From Azolla caroliniana (taxonomy: Eukaryota > Polypodiophyta), in NCBI GenBank assembly GCA_043228905.1, contig JBHGNT010000013.1:4960001-5024000 (forward strand): a stretch of DNA of 64,000 nucleotides, read 5' to 3'. The notes beneath the pieces were generated by a model. That model was not told the origin of the DNA and ran no database searches. It worked only from the letters and a program-made list of their open reading frames with translations. Positions 9,801-21,118 of the stretch are shown piece by piece. Position 1 is the first letter of the stretch. Each line of letters starts with the position of its first letter. The position numbers and the translations under genes are program-made.

Positions 9801-12800
9801 GAAGTTGGGTCGGATGGATGTTGGAAATTCGTGTCACATCATATCACAGATTTTGAAGGGATACTAAGGAATGTAGACGAGAGTCGAGACACATCTGAAA
9901 ATTTCTGAAAAGAACTCATGTTTTAGATGATCTAAAGTTCAGATTGTGGGACATTTATGAGGCCCCTAGGGGCGAACACATAATCTAGGCAAGGAAGATG
10001 GGATTAATGCAATGGAGGATATCTACAAGTCGACATTGGAAGTAAGACAATTTTTAGGTGCATGTGTTTTTTACCACATTTGGAGGATGTCTAGAAGAGG
10101 AGAAGGATGACGAAGTTCGGTCGGATGGAAGTATGAAATTCCCCTCCAATCATATAGCAAAATTGTGATTACATAATGATGAATTTAGAGGACAGTCGAG
10201 ACACATTTGAAAATTTCTGGTGAGAAATGATGTTTTAGAATATCTAAAGTTCGGATTGTGGGGTATTTATGTGGCCCCTAGGTGCGGAAACCTAATCAAG
10301 GCAAGGAAGATGGGATTAATGCAATGGAGGATATCTGCTAGTTGACATTGGAAGTAAGACAATTTTTAGGTGCATGTGTTTTTTACCACATGTGGAGGAT
10401 GCCTAGAAAAGGAGAAGGATGAAGAAGTTGGGTCTGATGGAGGTGTGAAATTCGTCTCCAATCATATAGCAAATTGTGAAGACATATTGATGAATTTCGA
10501 GGCGAATTGAGACACATCTGACAATTTCTAGAGAAAAATCATGTTTCGGAATATTTGAAGTTCGGATTGTGGGACATTTGTGTGGCCCCTAACGTCGGAA
10601 ACCTAGTCTAGCAAACCTGGATGGGATCAATGCAATGGAGGATATCTGCAAGTCGACATTAGATGTTAAGACGATTTTAAGGAGCATGTGTTGTTTACCA
10701 CATTCAGAGGAAGTGTAGAAGAGGTGAAGGTTGAAGAAGTTGCGTCGAATGGATGTTCGAAATTCGTGTCAGATCATATCATAGATTTTGAAGGTATATT
10801 GATGAATGTAGAGGAGAGTTGAGACAGATCTGAAAATTTGTGGAGAGAAATCTTGTTTTAGATGATCTAAAGTTTGGATTGTGGGACATTTATGTCGCCC
10901 CTAGGGGCCGAAACCTAATCTAGGCAAGGAAGATGGGATTAATGCAATGGAGGATATTTGCAAGTCGACCATTGAAGTAAGATAATTTTTAAGTGCATGT
11001 GTTTTTTACCACATTTGGAGGATGTCTAGAAGAAGAGAAGTATGAAGATGTTGGGTCGCATGGATGTGTGAAATTCCTCTTCAATCATATAGCAAATTGT
11101 GAAGACATATTGATGAATTTAGAGGAGAGTCGAGACACATCTGACAATTTCTTGAGGAAAATCATGTTTTGGAATATTTCGTGTTCGGATTGTGGGACAT
11201 TTGTGTGGCCCCTAGGGTCGGAAACCTAATCTAACCAACCGGGTTGGGATCAATGCAATGGAGGATATCTGCAACTCGACATTATATGTTAAGACGATTT
11301 TAAGGAGCATGTTTTTTTACCATATTTAGAGAAAGTGTAGAAGAGGTGAAGGATGAAGAAGTTGCGTCAGATGGATGTTCGAAATTCGTGTCAGATAATA
11401 TCATAGATTTTGAAGGTATATTGATGAATGTAGAGGAGAGTCGAGACACATATGAAAATTTCTGGAGAGAAATCATGTTTTAGAAGATCTAAAGTTCGGA
11501 TTGTGGGACATTTATGTGGCCCCTAGGTGCGGAAACCAAATCTAGGCAAGGAAGATGGGATTAATGCAATGGAGGATATTTGCAAGTCGACATTGGAAGT
11601 AAGACAATTTTCAGGTGCATGTGTTTTTTACCACATTTGGAGGACGTCTAGAAGACGAGAAGTATGAAGAAGTTCGGTCGGATGGATGTGTGAAATTCCT
11701 CTACAATCGTAGAGCAAATTGTGAAGATATATTGATGAATTTAGAGGAGAGTCTGGACACATCTAACAATTTCTTGAGAAAAATCATGTTTTGGAATATT
11801 TGAAGTTCGGATTGTGGGACATTTGTGTGGCCCCTAGAGTCGGACACCTAATCTAGCCAACCTGGATAGGATCAATGCAATGGAGGATATCTACAAGTAG
11901 ACATTAGATGAAAGACGATTTTAAGGGGCATGTGTTTTTTACCCCATTTAGAGGATGTCTAGAAGAGGAGAAGGATGAAGAAGTTGGGTCGGATGGATGT
12001 TGGAAATTCGTGTTAGATCATAGTTCGGATTGTGGGACATTTCTGTGGCCCCTAGGGGAGGAAACCTAATCCAGCCAAGGAAAATGGGATTAATGCAATG
12101 GAGGATATCTGCAAGTCGACAGTGGAAGTAAGAAAATTTTTAGGTGCATGTGTTTTTTACCACATTTGGAGGATGTCTAGAAGAGGAGAAGGATGAAGAT
12201 GTTGGGTCGCATGGATGTTGGAAATTCGTGTCAGATTATATCACAGATTTTGAAGGGATATTGATGAATATAGAGGAGAGTCGAGACACATCTGAAAATT
12301 TCTGGAGAGAAATTATGTTTTAGAAGATCTAAAGTTCGGATTGTGGGACATTTATTTGGCCCCTATAGGTGGAAATCTAATCTAGCCAAGGAATATGGGA
12401 TTAATGCAATGGTGGATATCTGCAAGTTGACATTGGAAATAAGACAATTTTTAGGTGCATGTGGTTTTTACCACATTTGGAGGATGTCTAGAAGAGGAGA
12501 AGGATGAAGAAGTTGGGTCGGATGGATGTTTGAAATTCCTCTCCAATAATATAGCAAATTGTGAAGACATATTGATGAATTTAGAGGAGAGTCGAGACAC
12601 TTGTGACAATTTCTAGAGAAAAATCATGTTTTGGAATATTTCAAGTTCGGATTATGGGACATTTGTGTGGCCCCTAGTGTCGGAAACCTTATCTAGCCGA
12701 CCTGGATAGGATCAATGCAATGGAGGATATCTGCAAGTCGACATAAGATGTAAGACGATTTTAAGGAGCATGTGTTTTTTAACATATTTAGAGGAGGTCT

Positions 12801-13908
12801 AGAAGAGGAGAAGGATGAAGAAGTTGGGTCAGATGGATGTTGGAAATTTGTGTCAGATTGTATCACAGATTTTGAAGGCGTATTGATGAATTTAGAGGAG
12901 AGTCGAGACATATCTAACAATTTCTGGATAGAAATCATGTTTTAGAAGATCTAATGTTCGGATTGTGGGACATTTATGTGGCCCTTAGGGGCGGAAACCT
13001 AATCTAGGCAAGGAAGACGGGATGAATGCAATGGAGGATATCTGCAAGTTGACATTGGAAGTAAGAAGATTTTTAGGAACATGTGTTGTTTAGCACATTT
13101 GGAGTATTTCTAGAAGACGAGAAGGTGAAGAAGGTGGGTCGGATTGATGTTGGAAATTTGTCTCATATTATATAGTAGATTGTGAAGACATATTGAAGAA
13201 TTTAGAGGAGGTGCATCTCATAATTTCTAGAGAAAAATCAAGTTTTGGAAGATTTGAAGTTCGGATTCAGGGACATTTGTGTGGCCCCAATGGTCGGAAA
13301 CCTTATCTAGCCAAGGTGGATGAGATCAATGCAATGAAGGATATCTGCAAGTCGATATCGGAAGTAAGACGGTTTTTAGGTGCATTTGTTTTTTACCACA
13401 TTTGGAGGATGTCTAGAAGAGGGGAAGGATGAAGAAGTTGGGTCGAATGGATGTTGGAAATTCTACTCAGATCATATAGAAGATTTTGAAGACATATTGA
13501 AGTATTTTAAGGAGGCGTATCTGACAATTTCTGGAGAAAAATCAAGTTTTTTAAGATCTGAAGTTCGGATTGTGGGACAGTTCTATGGCCCCTAGAGTCG
13601 GAGACTTGATCCAGCCGAGGTGAATGGGATCAAGGCAATGGAGGATATCTGCAACTCGATATTGGAAGTAAGACAATTTTTAGGTGTAAGTGTTTTTTTA
13701 CCACATTTGGAGGATGTCTAGAAGAGAAGAAGGATGAAGTTGGGTCGGATGGATGTTGGAAATTCTTGTCATATCATATAGTAGATTGTGAAGACATATT
13801 GAAGAATTTAAAGGAGGTGCATCTAACAATTTCTGGATAGAAATCAAGTTTCGGAGGATCTGAAGTTCGGATTGTGGGACATTTGTGTGGCCTCTATGGT
13901 TGCAAACT
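6850..13908 (+). repeat. SAT311: tandem array of about 23 monomers of about 311 bp, derived from a gypsy RT
   Basis: The landmark TGTCTAGAAGAGGAG (or a close variant) recurs 23 times between 7181 and 13724. Most spacings are 310-313 bp; shorter ones (256, 163 and 218) mark internally deleted monomers. Read on the plus strand, one monomer encodes the end of a Ty3/gypsy RT and the adjoining connection region: an EEKDEEVGSDGC start, a DH-AD-EDILMNLEEAHL helix, ISGEKSSF, VGHLCGP-GRKPNLAKVD, and EVRRFLGACVFYHIW. At each monomer junction the frame jumps, because YHIW is followed by GGCLEEEKDEE in another phase. The array therefore cannot encode a long protein. It starts at a truncated monomer and ends in decayed units near 13900. 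Confidence 0.9.
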
Positions 13909-14108
13909 GGATAGTCAATCTTGGAAATTGTATAAATACTTGTAACATCCTTGGTCCCTTCCAAGGGATTTAACACCAGTCATTGACACATCAATCTAGT
14001 ATTCTCATTTCGCCCCATCTTATCTGCTTGATCATCATCTTTGTCTTCATTATCTTGTTCATTTCTAGTGTCTTAATTTTCTCGCATCGTCGTTCCCAAC
14101 TTCTAGAG
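13909..14108. other. Spacer between the satellite and an inverted satellite fragment
   Basis: About 200 bases without coding potential. It contains GTATAAATACTTG (about 13931) and a small inverted repeat, CCTTGG...CCAAGG (about 13950-13967). It could be the remains of an LTR promoter, but no second copy is present in the window to show this. Confidence 0.4.
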
Positions 14109-14215
14109 TTCCAAAATGTGGTAAAAAACACATGCACCTAAAAATTGTCTTACTTCAGATGTCGACTTGCAGATATCCTCCATTGTATTGATCCCATCCA
14201 CCTCAATTAGATAAG
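14109..14215 (-). repeat. Inverted fragment of a SAT311 monomer
   Basis: About 105 bases matching the monomer in reverse orientation, from AATGTGGTAAAAAACACATGC to the ATCCCATCCACCTC segment. It lies just outside the array and faces it, separated by about 200 bases. Confidence 0.85.
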
Positions 14216-14283
14216 ATTTCTATCATGGACATACCAAGCGCGCACTAGGATGTATCACGGATGATGGGGCTAGAAGCGATGGG

Positions 14284-14877
14284 CTATGAACTTGGAGTTA
14301 GAAGTGACGAGGCTAGCCTTTCAGTGACTTGTACTCGTAATGTCGGAACCTGAAATTCTAATGGAACTACAACTTCTAACCCAAAAGCCATTCTGAATGG
14401 AGTCGATTTGATGACTGTTTTATAGGAAGTGTGATAAGCCCATAACGCACTACTTAATTTCTGATCCCAATCAGTTCTTTTTTCGTTGACTATTTTTCGT
14501 AAAATTATCTGTAAGGTTTTCTTCGTTGATTCTGCCAATCCATTGGCCTAAGGATAGTACGAAGTACTCTTTTTGTGTATTACTGCATAATATGAAGATA
14601 ACTCATGTACTATTTTATTTATGAAATGAGTACCTTGATCACTAGCTAATTTGATCGCACAGTCGAACTGACACCATATGTTTTCGTATAGAAATTTCGT
14701 TGTTGATGTAGCCGTGTTATCTCGTAAGGGTTTAGCTTTGACCCATTTCGTACAGTCGTTTGTAGCTACTATGATATAGCGATTCCCTATTTTGATAGCA
14801 GCTGGCTTAAATGGACCGACAAAGTCCAAGCCCCCTTTTTGGAAAGGTTGTAAAGGTAGTACTGGCTGAAAAGGCAT
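14284..14877 (-). pseudogene. G0 integrase core
   Basis: Two minus-strand frames (14548-14877 and 14284-14538) encode the DDE core of a gypsy integrase. They include PFQKGGLDFVGPFKPAA, TNDCTKWVKAKPL, the second-aspartate motif IKLASDQGTHFINK, and a helix with AESTKKTLQIILRK that holds the catalytic Glu. A TAG at about 14545 interrupts the frame where Gln (CAG) is expected. Integrase would insert element cDNA. The C-terminal domain is lost near 14284. Confidence 0.8.
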
Positions 14878-15111
14878 TCTGTCCTTTTCTGTCGGTTGCC
14901 CAAGTCATTGACACAAGTCGCATTGCAGACAATATTCGACTACATCCTTAGTGGTTGTGGCCGTGGCATCTCCCGTGTAATGTCCACCAACTATACCATA
15001 GTGAGTTTCCCATAAAATTCCATCCTTCTCAATTTGCCGGACCACATGCCTCCATATGCCATTGACGCCTTTGTGGTATAGTGTGTCATTTAGGAGACAA
15101 AAATTTTGGCT

Positions 15112-17217
15112 TCATATAGGTAAACACTTCCTTTCATCAAGTAGCATATTATCCGGTGGTAGCCCCGTACTAAGAAAAATTGTAATTTCTGTAATCCATG
15201 CATCCGTTGTATCCTCACCTATCTCTGTGGTCGCTACTGTGTCGACCCAAAAAAGGTGAGCATTGGGAAAATCATCCTTAACTCCGATTCCTTGCTCCCC
15301 CGACTCTAGTCTACTGAGGTAGTCCGCAATTGCATGCTGCACTCGTGGTCTGTGAAGAATGTCGAACTCAAATTCTTGAAGCAACAATGTCCATCTTTCC
15401 AATTTACCCGTGAGTTCTTATTTTGCCACTAAATATATCAAGGCCAAATGGTCGATGTGAAATGTAAATTTCTGACCCAATAAATAGTGCCAAAATTTAT
15501 TGATGCTGTAAATCATGCCCAGAGCCTCACACTGAATTGTCGAGTAATTTCTTTCCGCGATGGAGATTTTTCAACTAGCATAGTATACCGGTCTATACCA
15601 ATTCGACTATGTCAGCTCCATGAGGGAACTGCCAATTGCTAGATCGGATGCATCGAAAAATACGTGGAAAGGTTTCTCCCAATCAGGAGGTTGCACCATA
15701 AGAACTTGCTCTATTGTGTTCCATTGGAAAGGCGTTTTGTGCACCGTTGTGTGCAACGGTATGGCCACATTAGCAAGATAGGAAATCATCCAACTATGCC
15801 ACCCAATTTTGCGCAAGAACCGACTGAGATCCTTTGCATTGGTTGGTGCCGGTGCTTCTAATATTGCCTTGACTTTGTTGGGATCAACTGCTATTCCATC
15901 TTGGCTTACTATATGTCCCAACAATGCAATGCTTGGTATGCCGAATGCACATTTAGCTGGATTGAGACTAAATCGACCTTGTTGACACCGGTCTAAACAT
16001 AGTCGTAAATATTGTAAGTGATTTGTCTTCTGACTATAGACAACAAAGTCATCAAGAAAAACTTGCATGAATGCAATAATATAATCAGTAAAAATTTCTT
16101 GAATTACCCATTTAAATGTTGCAGGAGCCGTTTTTAACTCGAACATCATGACCACTGCCACAAATATGACAGGAACTGCACGCTCCCTATGCGCAACGCT
16201 CGGCCACAACCGAGCTTAGAATCATACACAGAAAAAACGGGAAATGAAAGCACGACACAATGGAGAGAAGAGTACACGGGATGTTAACGTGGAAAACCCA
16301 AAGTGGGGAAAAACTATGCCAGCCCAGAGGCTGCAAACTATCACTATATCACAATGTACAATGGTAAAGCACCGAGGCAATGACCTCGAGCTTGTTATCT
16401 TCGCCACAGGCGGCGGTTACAACAGAGGCAACAACCTCTTTCTCTCTCTCACTCTCTGTACACAGTTACGCGCTCTGATCTTGCCCCAACAAGAACGACA
16501 ACGACTCTTTACTACTAAGTTTGCCCTAAGTCATATTTATACTAATATGACTTTTCGGCTATCTACAAATATAGCCCCGATGGACTCTCAGAAACATATT
16601 TACGAATATGTCCCTTCATCCGGTGAGCACTCCTCACCGGCCCTGCATCATCCAGCGCTTGCGGGGCACACGTCATCCGGTTCTCATGGGGTCTTCTGTT
16701 GCCGGGTACTCCACATCCGATTCTCACCGGGTCTTCACCATCCGGCTCTTGCCGGGTACTCGTCATCCGGTTCTCACCGGGTCTTCACCATCCGGCTTCG
16801 GCCGAATTTGCTCATCAGTACTGTTCTTCTCACTTCCCATCCGGAGGGACCTGTTTCCTAACAAAATACATGCCATTCAGTTACGAAAGCTATCTTTTCT
16901 TGATCTTTGGGATGCATGCAAACTTGATTATACCCACTGAAACCATCAAGAAAACTGTAAATCTCATGGCCTGCTACTGCATCTAGAATGTTGTCCGTAA
17001 ATGGTAACGGAAATGCGTCCGTTACTGTAGTTGCATTGAGTTTCCTGTAATCGACACATACCCGGATTTTACCATTCTTCTTAGGTACGACTACTATCGG
17101 ACTCAACCACATTTCCTTTTTTACTGGTCGAATAAATCCGACTCTAAGTAACTTGTCAATTTCTTCCTTGACTTTCACCGCATAGTTTGGATTTAGTCGG
17201 TAACGGCGTTGTTGCAC
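15112..17217 (-). pseudogene. G0 reverse transcriptase-RNase H, split by a solo LTR
   Basis: The minus-strand RT starts near 17217 (RYRLNPNYAVKVKEEIDKLL) and includes VVVPKKNGKIRVCVDYRKLN and the FLDGFSGYNQ catalytic motif. It is interrupted at 16863 by a solo LTR and resumes at 16166 with AVVMMFELKTAPATF and QVFLDDFVVYS (the YxDD-type site, here FLDD). The connection domain and RNase H follow (HVFFDASDLAIGSSLME, about 15610-15660) and continue to about 15112 with stops. It matches G1 pol throughout. Between 14880 and 15110 there are remnants of the linker and the zinc-binding HHCC part of integrase. Confidence 0.85.
16167..16863 (-). repeat. Solo LTR of a C2/C3-type copia (697 bp)
   Basis: The sequence begins TGACAGGAACT and ends TTTCCTAACA on the plus strand, the same termini as the C3 LTRs in the same orientation. 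It is flanked by a perfect 5-bp target duplication, AAATA (16162-16166 and 16864-16868). No internal element sequence is present, so it arose by insertion into G0 RT followed by LTR-LTR recombination. Confidence 0.93.
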
Positions 17218-17482
17218 CGACTTTGCCTCATGTAAATTTATCTAATGCTGGCAAAATGTTGGATCTAATCCTTTCATGTCCTCAAATTACCAAGCAAAGA
17301 CATATTTGTATTGTCTCAATAAATTCTTAAATTCCTCCTTTTTAGCCGCTAGCATTTCTCATCCATGATTCTCAGACCATTGCTTGACTGGTTATAATTA
17401 AGCGATACCTATGCTACATTTTTTTGTGCAAGGAGAGTTGCCACCTTTTATGTAAAACGAGGCACTAATTTTAGTAATCCTG

Positions 17483-18571
17483 TCAAAGGTATTGATACTT
17501 GACAGTCGACCTGAATCTTCCAAGCTTCCTCGTGTTCCTGTATTGGGAATGCCGAGCAACCTGAGGCACTGATTGTTCCTTATTGAATAATTCATTATCC
17601 TGGATCATTCTAGCTACATTATTTTGATTAGCTTCTTCCACCCATTCTTTAGTTTCTTTCTGAACGACTTCTTGGACTTCCCACTTCGACTGCTTACCTT
17701 TATTTCGAGTACTAGTTACTTGTTGAATTTCGGGTACTACCATATTGATGGTTGATGCCTTCCCTTTTTGCCTTGTTGGACATTGATTCGCATAATGCCC
17801 ATCTACTCTACATATGTAGCAATTCGTTACTGATGAAGTGACTTTCATATTGTGGACACCGATCATTGTTTGACTTGGAATTTTCCCTTTGTCGAGTGTC
17901 ATGTTAAAATTAACAGGACCTCTTCAGCTTCTTATTATCATTGAACCGCCGATTACCCTGACGATTATCATCTTGACGTCGAAAGTTATTAGAATTCCGA
18001 TTGTCTTGATAACGACCTCCTCTATATGGTTGTCGATCACCATTATCTCTCTATGGCGAATAATCCCTATCATGATTATTCTGATCATCATGACGATAGT
18101 TGTTTTGTTGATCATCATCCCTTCTTGGCTCATATCAATCGTTCCGCCGATATTCATCTCGACCATAATCGTTATCATTTCTTCAATTATCATCTCTCCT
18201 ATCCGAGTAATACTGATCATCCTCTTGAGATCGATTATTTGATCTATTCTTGTTCTCCTAATAAGAATTATTTGGATGAGTTTGTCGAATAGGTAGTGTC
18301 GTTTTGTTAAAAGCAAATTATATTCACATTGTTCGTCCGAATGAGCTTTAGAATGACACATAGTACAATGGGTGCACAAACTGCATTCCATTCTCAAATG
18401 TCCTGTCTTAAGGCAAGTCGTACACTAAACCGCTTGCTGAAATCTGAGCTCTTCCATTGTTGGTAAATTGTTATATAATGCAGACATATTCATGTTTTTT
18501 GTATTTTTCTTCGTCTGATCCATAGCTAATTCTTTATCAATCACTTGATTGATTGATTGATTGATTATGAA
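17483..18571 (-). pseudogene. G0 gag C-terminus and nucleocapsid
   Basis: The minus-strand frames carry two zinc-knuckle regions: CSLCTHCTMCHSKAHSDEQC (about 18330-18390) and CYICRVDGHYANQC (about 17780-17830). They are separated by an Arg/Asp/Ile-rich stretch where the frame is lost. G1 has the same two regions in the same order. On the far side of C2 the gag frame continues at 39930. Between 17220 and 17480 lies the decayed protease/linker, without a clear active site. Confidence 0.75.
18542..18565. repeat. Short (GATT)n repeat
   Basis: About five tandem GATT units in the G0 gag linker region, next to the C2 insertion site. Confidence 0.8.
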
Positions 18572-18576
18572 AATCG

Positions 18577-18959
18577 TGTTAGGATTTCGTTCCCTCCGGA
18601 TGGGATATGAGTACCTGGCAAGGAAGACCCGGTGAGAACCGGATGACGTAGGCCTGGTGAGAACCTCTCACCGGATGAAGGGACATAGATCTAAATATGT
18701 TTATGTTAGCCCATTGTGGCTATATTTATAAATAGCCCGAAAGTCATATTAGTATAAATACGACCTAGGGCAAACACTATGGTTTGTGTGTGGTTGCAGA
18801 TCATCGTAAGTGAAATTTGGTGCAACTGCTGTATAGAGTGTAACAGAGAGAGAGAGAGAGACCTTGAACAGTCTCTATTGTAACCGCCTGTTGGCAAAGA
18901 TTGAGAGCAATATTCTAAGACTCGGTTGTGGCCGAGCAATATTCCGCATATTCCTGTCA
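18577..18959 (+). repeat. C2 5' LTR (383 bp, internally deleted)
   Basis: Begins TGTTAGGATTTCG and ends ATTCCTGTCA. It is 228 bp shorter than the 3' LTR. It lacks the region between the GA repeat/GATTGAGAGCA segment and the CTAAGACTCGGTTGTGG segment. Confidence 0.9.
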
Positions 18960-18962
18960 ATC

Positions 18963-18974
18963 TGGTATCAGAGC
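18963..18974 (+). other. C2 primer-binding site
   Basis: TGGTATCAGAGC, complementary to the 3' end of plant initiator tRNA-Met. It starts four bases after the LTR. Confidence 0.9.
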
Positions 18975-18989
18975 GAAACAACACAGAAA

Positions 18990-19067
18990 ATGGAAGATTC
19001 ATTTGGCGGCATGTTCAAGCTCACCGGCTCCAACTACTCAGTGTGGAAGTTGAAGCTGAGGGACATG
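18990..19067 (+). pseudogene. C2 gag, N-terminal piece
   Basis: The frame MEDSFGGMFKLTGSNYSVW is the start of a copia Gag, identical in layout to the C3 gag start at 36572. It is cut after about 26 codons by C3 and resumes at 37187 in the sense expected (VKDLWLPVQFGDKRPDK). Confidence 0.85.
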
Positions 19068-19626
19068 TGACAGGAACTATGAGGAATAATCTTCGGCCAC
19101 AACCGAGACTTAGATCACTTCAATGATAATCAAACACAGAAAGATAAGAAATGGAAGTAGGTACACAGACAGAAGAGAATGAACAGGATGTTAACGTGGA
19201 AAACCATAAAACGGGAAACACCACGGGAGTCCCGAAACTCCAACTATCACTATGTAGAGAGGAATAAAACAGATGAACACAGAGGCCACGACCTCTTGCT
19301 CTCAATCTTCGCCTGGCGGCGGTTACAACAGAGACTCTCTCTCTCTCTCTCTCTCTTTTCTTCTGCTATGCTTTGTACAATAGTTACACCAATAACTCTA
19401 TACAAAATAATGACTACACAATGATACACACACAAGAGTTTGCCCTAGGTCATATTTATACTAATATGACTTTCGGGCTATTTACAAATATAGCCCCAAT
19501 GGGCTCCCTTCATCCGGTGAGAGGTTTTCACCGGGTCTTCCTTGCCAGGTACTCATCATCCGGTTCTCACTGGGTGTTCCGTTGCCAGGTACTCATATCC
19601 CATCCGGAGGGACCGAAATCCTAACA
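19068..19626 (-). repeat. C3 3' LTR (559 bp)
   Basis: Begins TGACAGGAACTATG and ends AAATCCTAACA on the plus strand. It includes a (CT)n run (19331-19358). Confidence 0.92.
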
Positions 19627-19639
19627 AACTCCCCCTGGA

Positions 19640-20620
19640 CTCTAGCATGAGATGCCTCGTCAATCCAATCCTCTTCCTGCATGCATCCAGCTTGTCGGGT
19701 GTCAGCACATTGGTCAGCATATCCGACCCATTCTCCTCCATGTGGATCTTCGTCAGTATGAACTCTCGATATTCCACTCGCTCCCGGATTTAGTGGTACC
19801 TCCGTTGGAAGTGCTTAATCCTGGAATGATACGCCACGTTCTTCGCACTTTGACTGTCGCAATAGAGCCGGTATTCTTCCTACTGGATCCCTAGCTCTTT
19901 GATGAAGCCCTTCATCCATAGTATTTCGTTGCCGGCTTCCACAGCTGCCATGTACTCTACATGTGTGGTTGACAACACAACCGTCTACTGCAACCTCGAC
20001 TGCCATGAAATAACTCCCCCTGCATATGTCATAACATACCCCGATGTTGACCGGCTGGTATCCACATCAGCCAACATATCCGAATCGGTGAGCCGTCAAG
20101 TTGGGCTTTACCGGAGCCAAATCGGAGGCACATACTTGAGGTGCCTTTCAAGTACTAGAGTATCCATTTTACCGCATTCCAGTGCTCCTTGCCGGGATTG
20201 CTCATAAACCGGCTCACCACTCCGACTGCGTATCCGATATCCGGTCAGGTACACACCATTGCCTTCATTAAGCTCCCGACAGAAGAGGTCTCCGGTTGCT
20301 GCATGTAGATCTCCTCTTCGAGGTCGCTATGGAGGAACGTCGTCTTCACGTCTAATAGCTCTACCTCGAGGTCCATGCTTGCCGCTATGCTCAGCACCAT
20401 TCAGATGGAAGTCATCTTTACTACTGGGGCAAATATCTCGTCGAAGTCCACGCCCTTCTTTTGCTGGAACCCCTTCACCATGATCCTAGCTTTGTACCTT
20501 GGGGGTTGCTGGCATCTCCCGGTTTCAACTTGTACACCCACTTATTCCAGAATGCCCTCTTTGCTTTCGGCAACTCCACCAATTCGTACGTGTAGTTCTC
20601 ATGCAGGGAATCCATCTCGT
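19640..20620 (-). pseudogene. C3 RT-RNase H remnant
   Basis: The minus strand from 20620 encodes DEMDSLHENYTYELVELPKA and FWNKWVYKLKPGD (the start of copia RT), then a decayed DVKTTFL...EEIYMQQPE segment. This jumps directly to GSLMKAMVCT and PDIGYAVGVVSRFMSNPGKEHW. The missing part is about 200 residues and includes the YVDD catalytic site. RNase H remnants follow down to ENGSDMLTNVLTPDKLDACR near 19690, at the C-terminus. Stops and frame changes are frequent. Confidence 0.8.
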
Positions 20621-20625
20621 CCTGT

Positions 20626-21064
20626 TGTTGTCCGCCGGAATAGTAACCGACGGCCAAAAGCGTAGGAATAAGAAACTATATAAGCGTAACGTATGTAACG
20701 GTTCACGCAGGAAGCGTGAACGGCTAATTAGACCCTGCATATATAAAGGGCAGAAAACCTCTTAAGGGGGTGCTTGTAATTTTTGGGAAATGTAAAAGAA
20801 CGCCTGATAATAAAATACTATCTTCTCTGAGTTTCTGTGTATAGTTGCGACTAATTCAGTGTCTGTGTCTCGGATACGTAAGCGTAGTAGTACGTAAGTG
20901 CAACCTGTGATAAGGAGTCGGTTGTAGCCGTCTCCCCGTACACACGGAGGAATCACAAAGGTTCTCTCCTTACGCAATACGCTTAAGCTCTGTTCGTTGT
21001 TCCACATTCACCTTGGGGTCTAGGTCGAAGAACTAACCACAGACCGTGTTCCTAAGAGGCAACA
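20626..21064 (+). repeat. G1 5' LTR (439 bp)
   Basis: Begins TGTTGTCCGCCGG and ends GAGGCAACA. A TATA-type ATATATAAAGG lies near 20741. The two LTRs of G1 differ at only a handful of positions, so the insertion is fairly recent. Confidence 0.95.
20740..20750 (+). promoter_or_regulatory. TATA box of the G1 5' LTR
   Basis: ATATATAAAGG in the middle of the LTR, conserved in the 3' LTR (about 27883). This is the expected polymerase II promoter of the element. Confidence 0.65.
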
Positions 21065-21118
21065 CTTTTGGCACACTTGGTGATCTGTGTTTCCTCACAG
21101 ACGAGCAACAACGAATGG

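Noticed and set aside
6850-13908. CRISPR-like array
   Set aside because: The repeats are 311 bp and contiguous, with no unique spacers and no cas genes, and the monomer decodes to RT sequence in a eukaryotic context.
17889-18292. Plus-strand hydrophobic Ile-rich ORF as a membrane protein
   Set aside because: It is the antisense shadow of the Arg/Asp-rich G0 gag linker on the minus strand.
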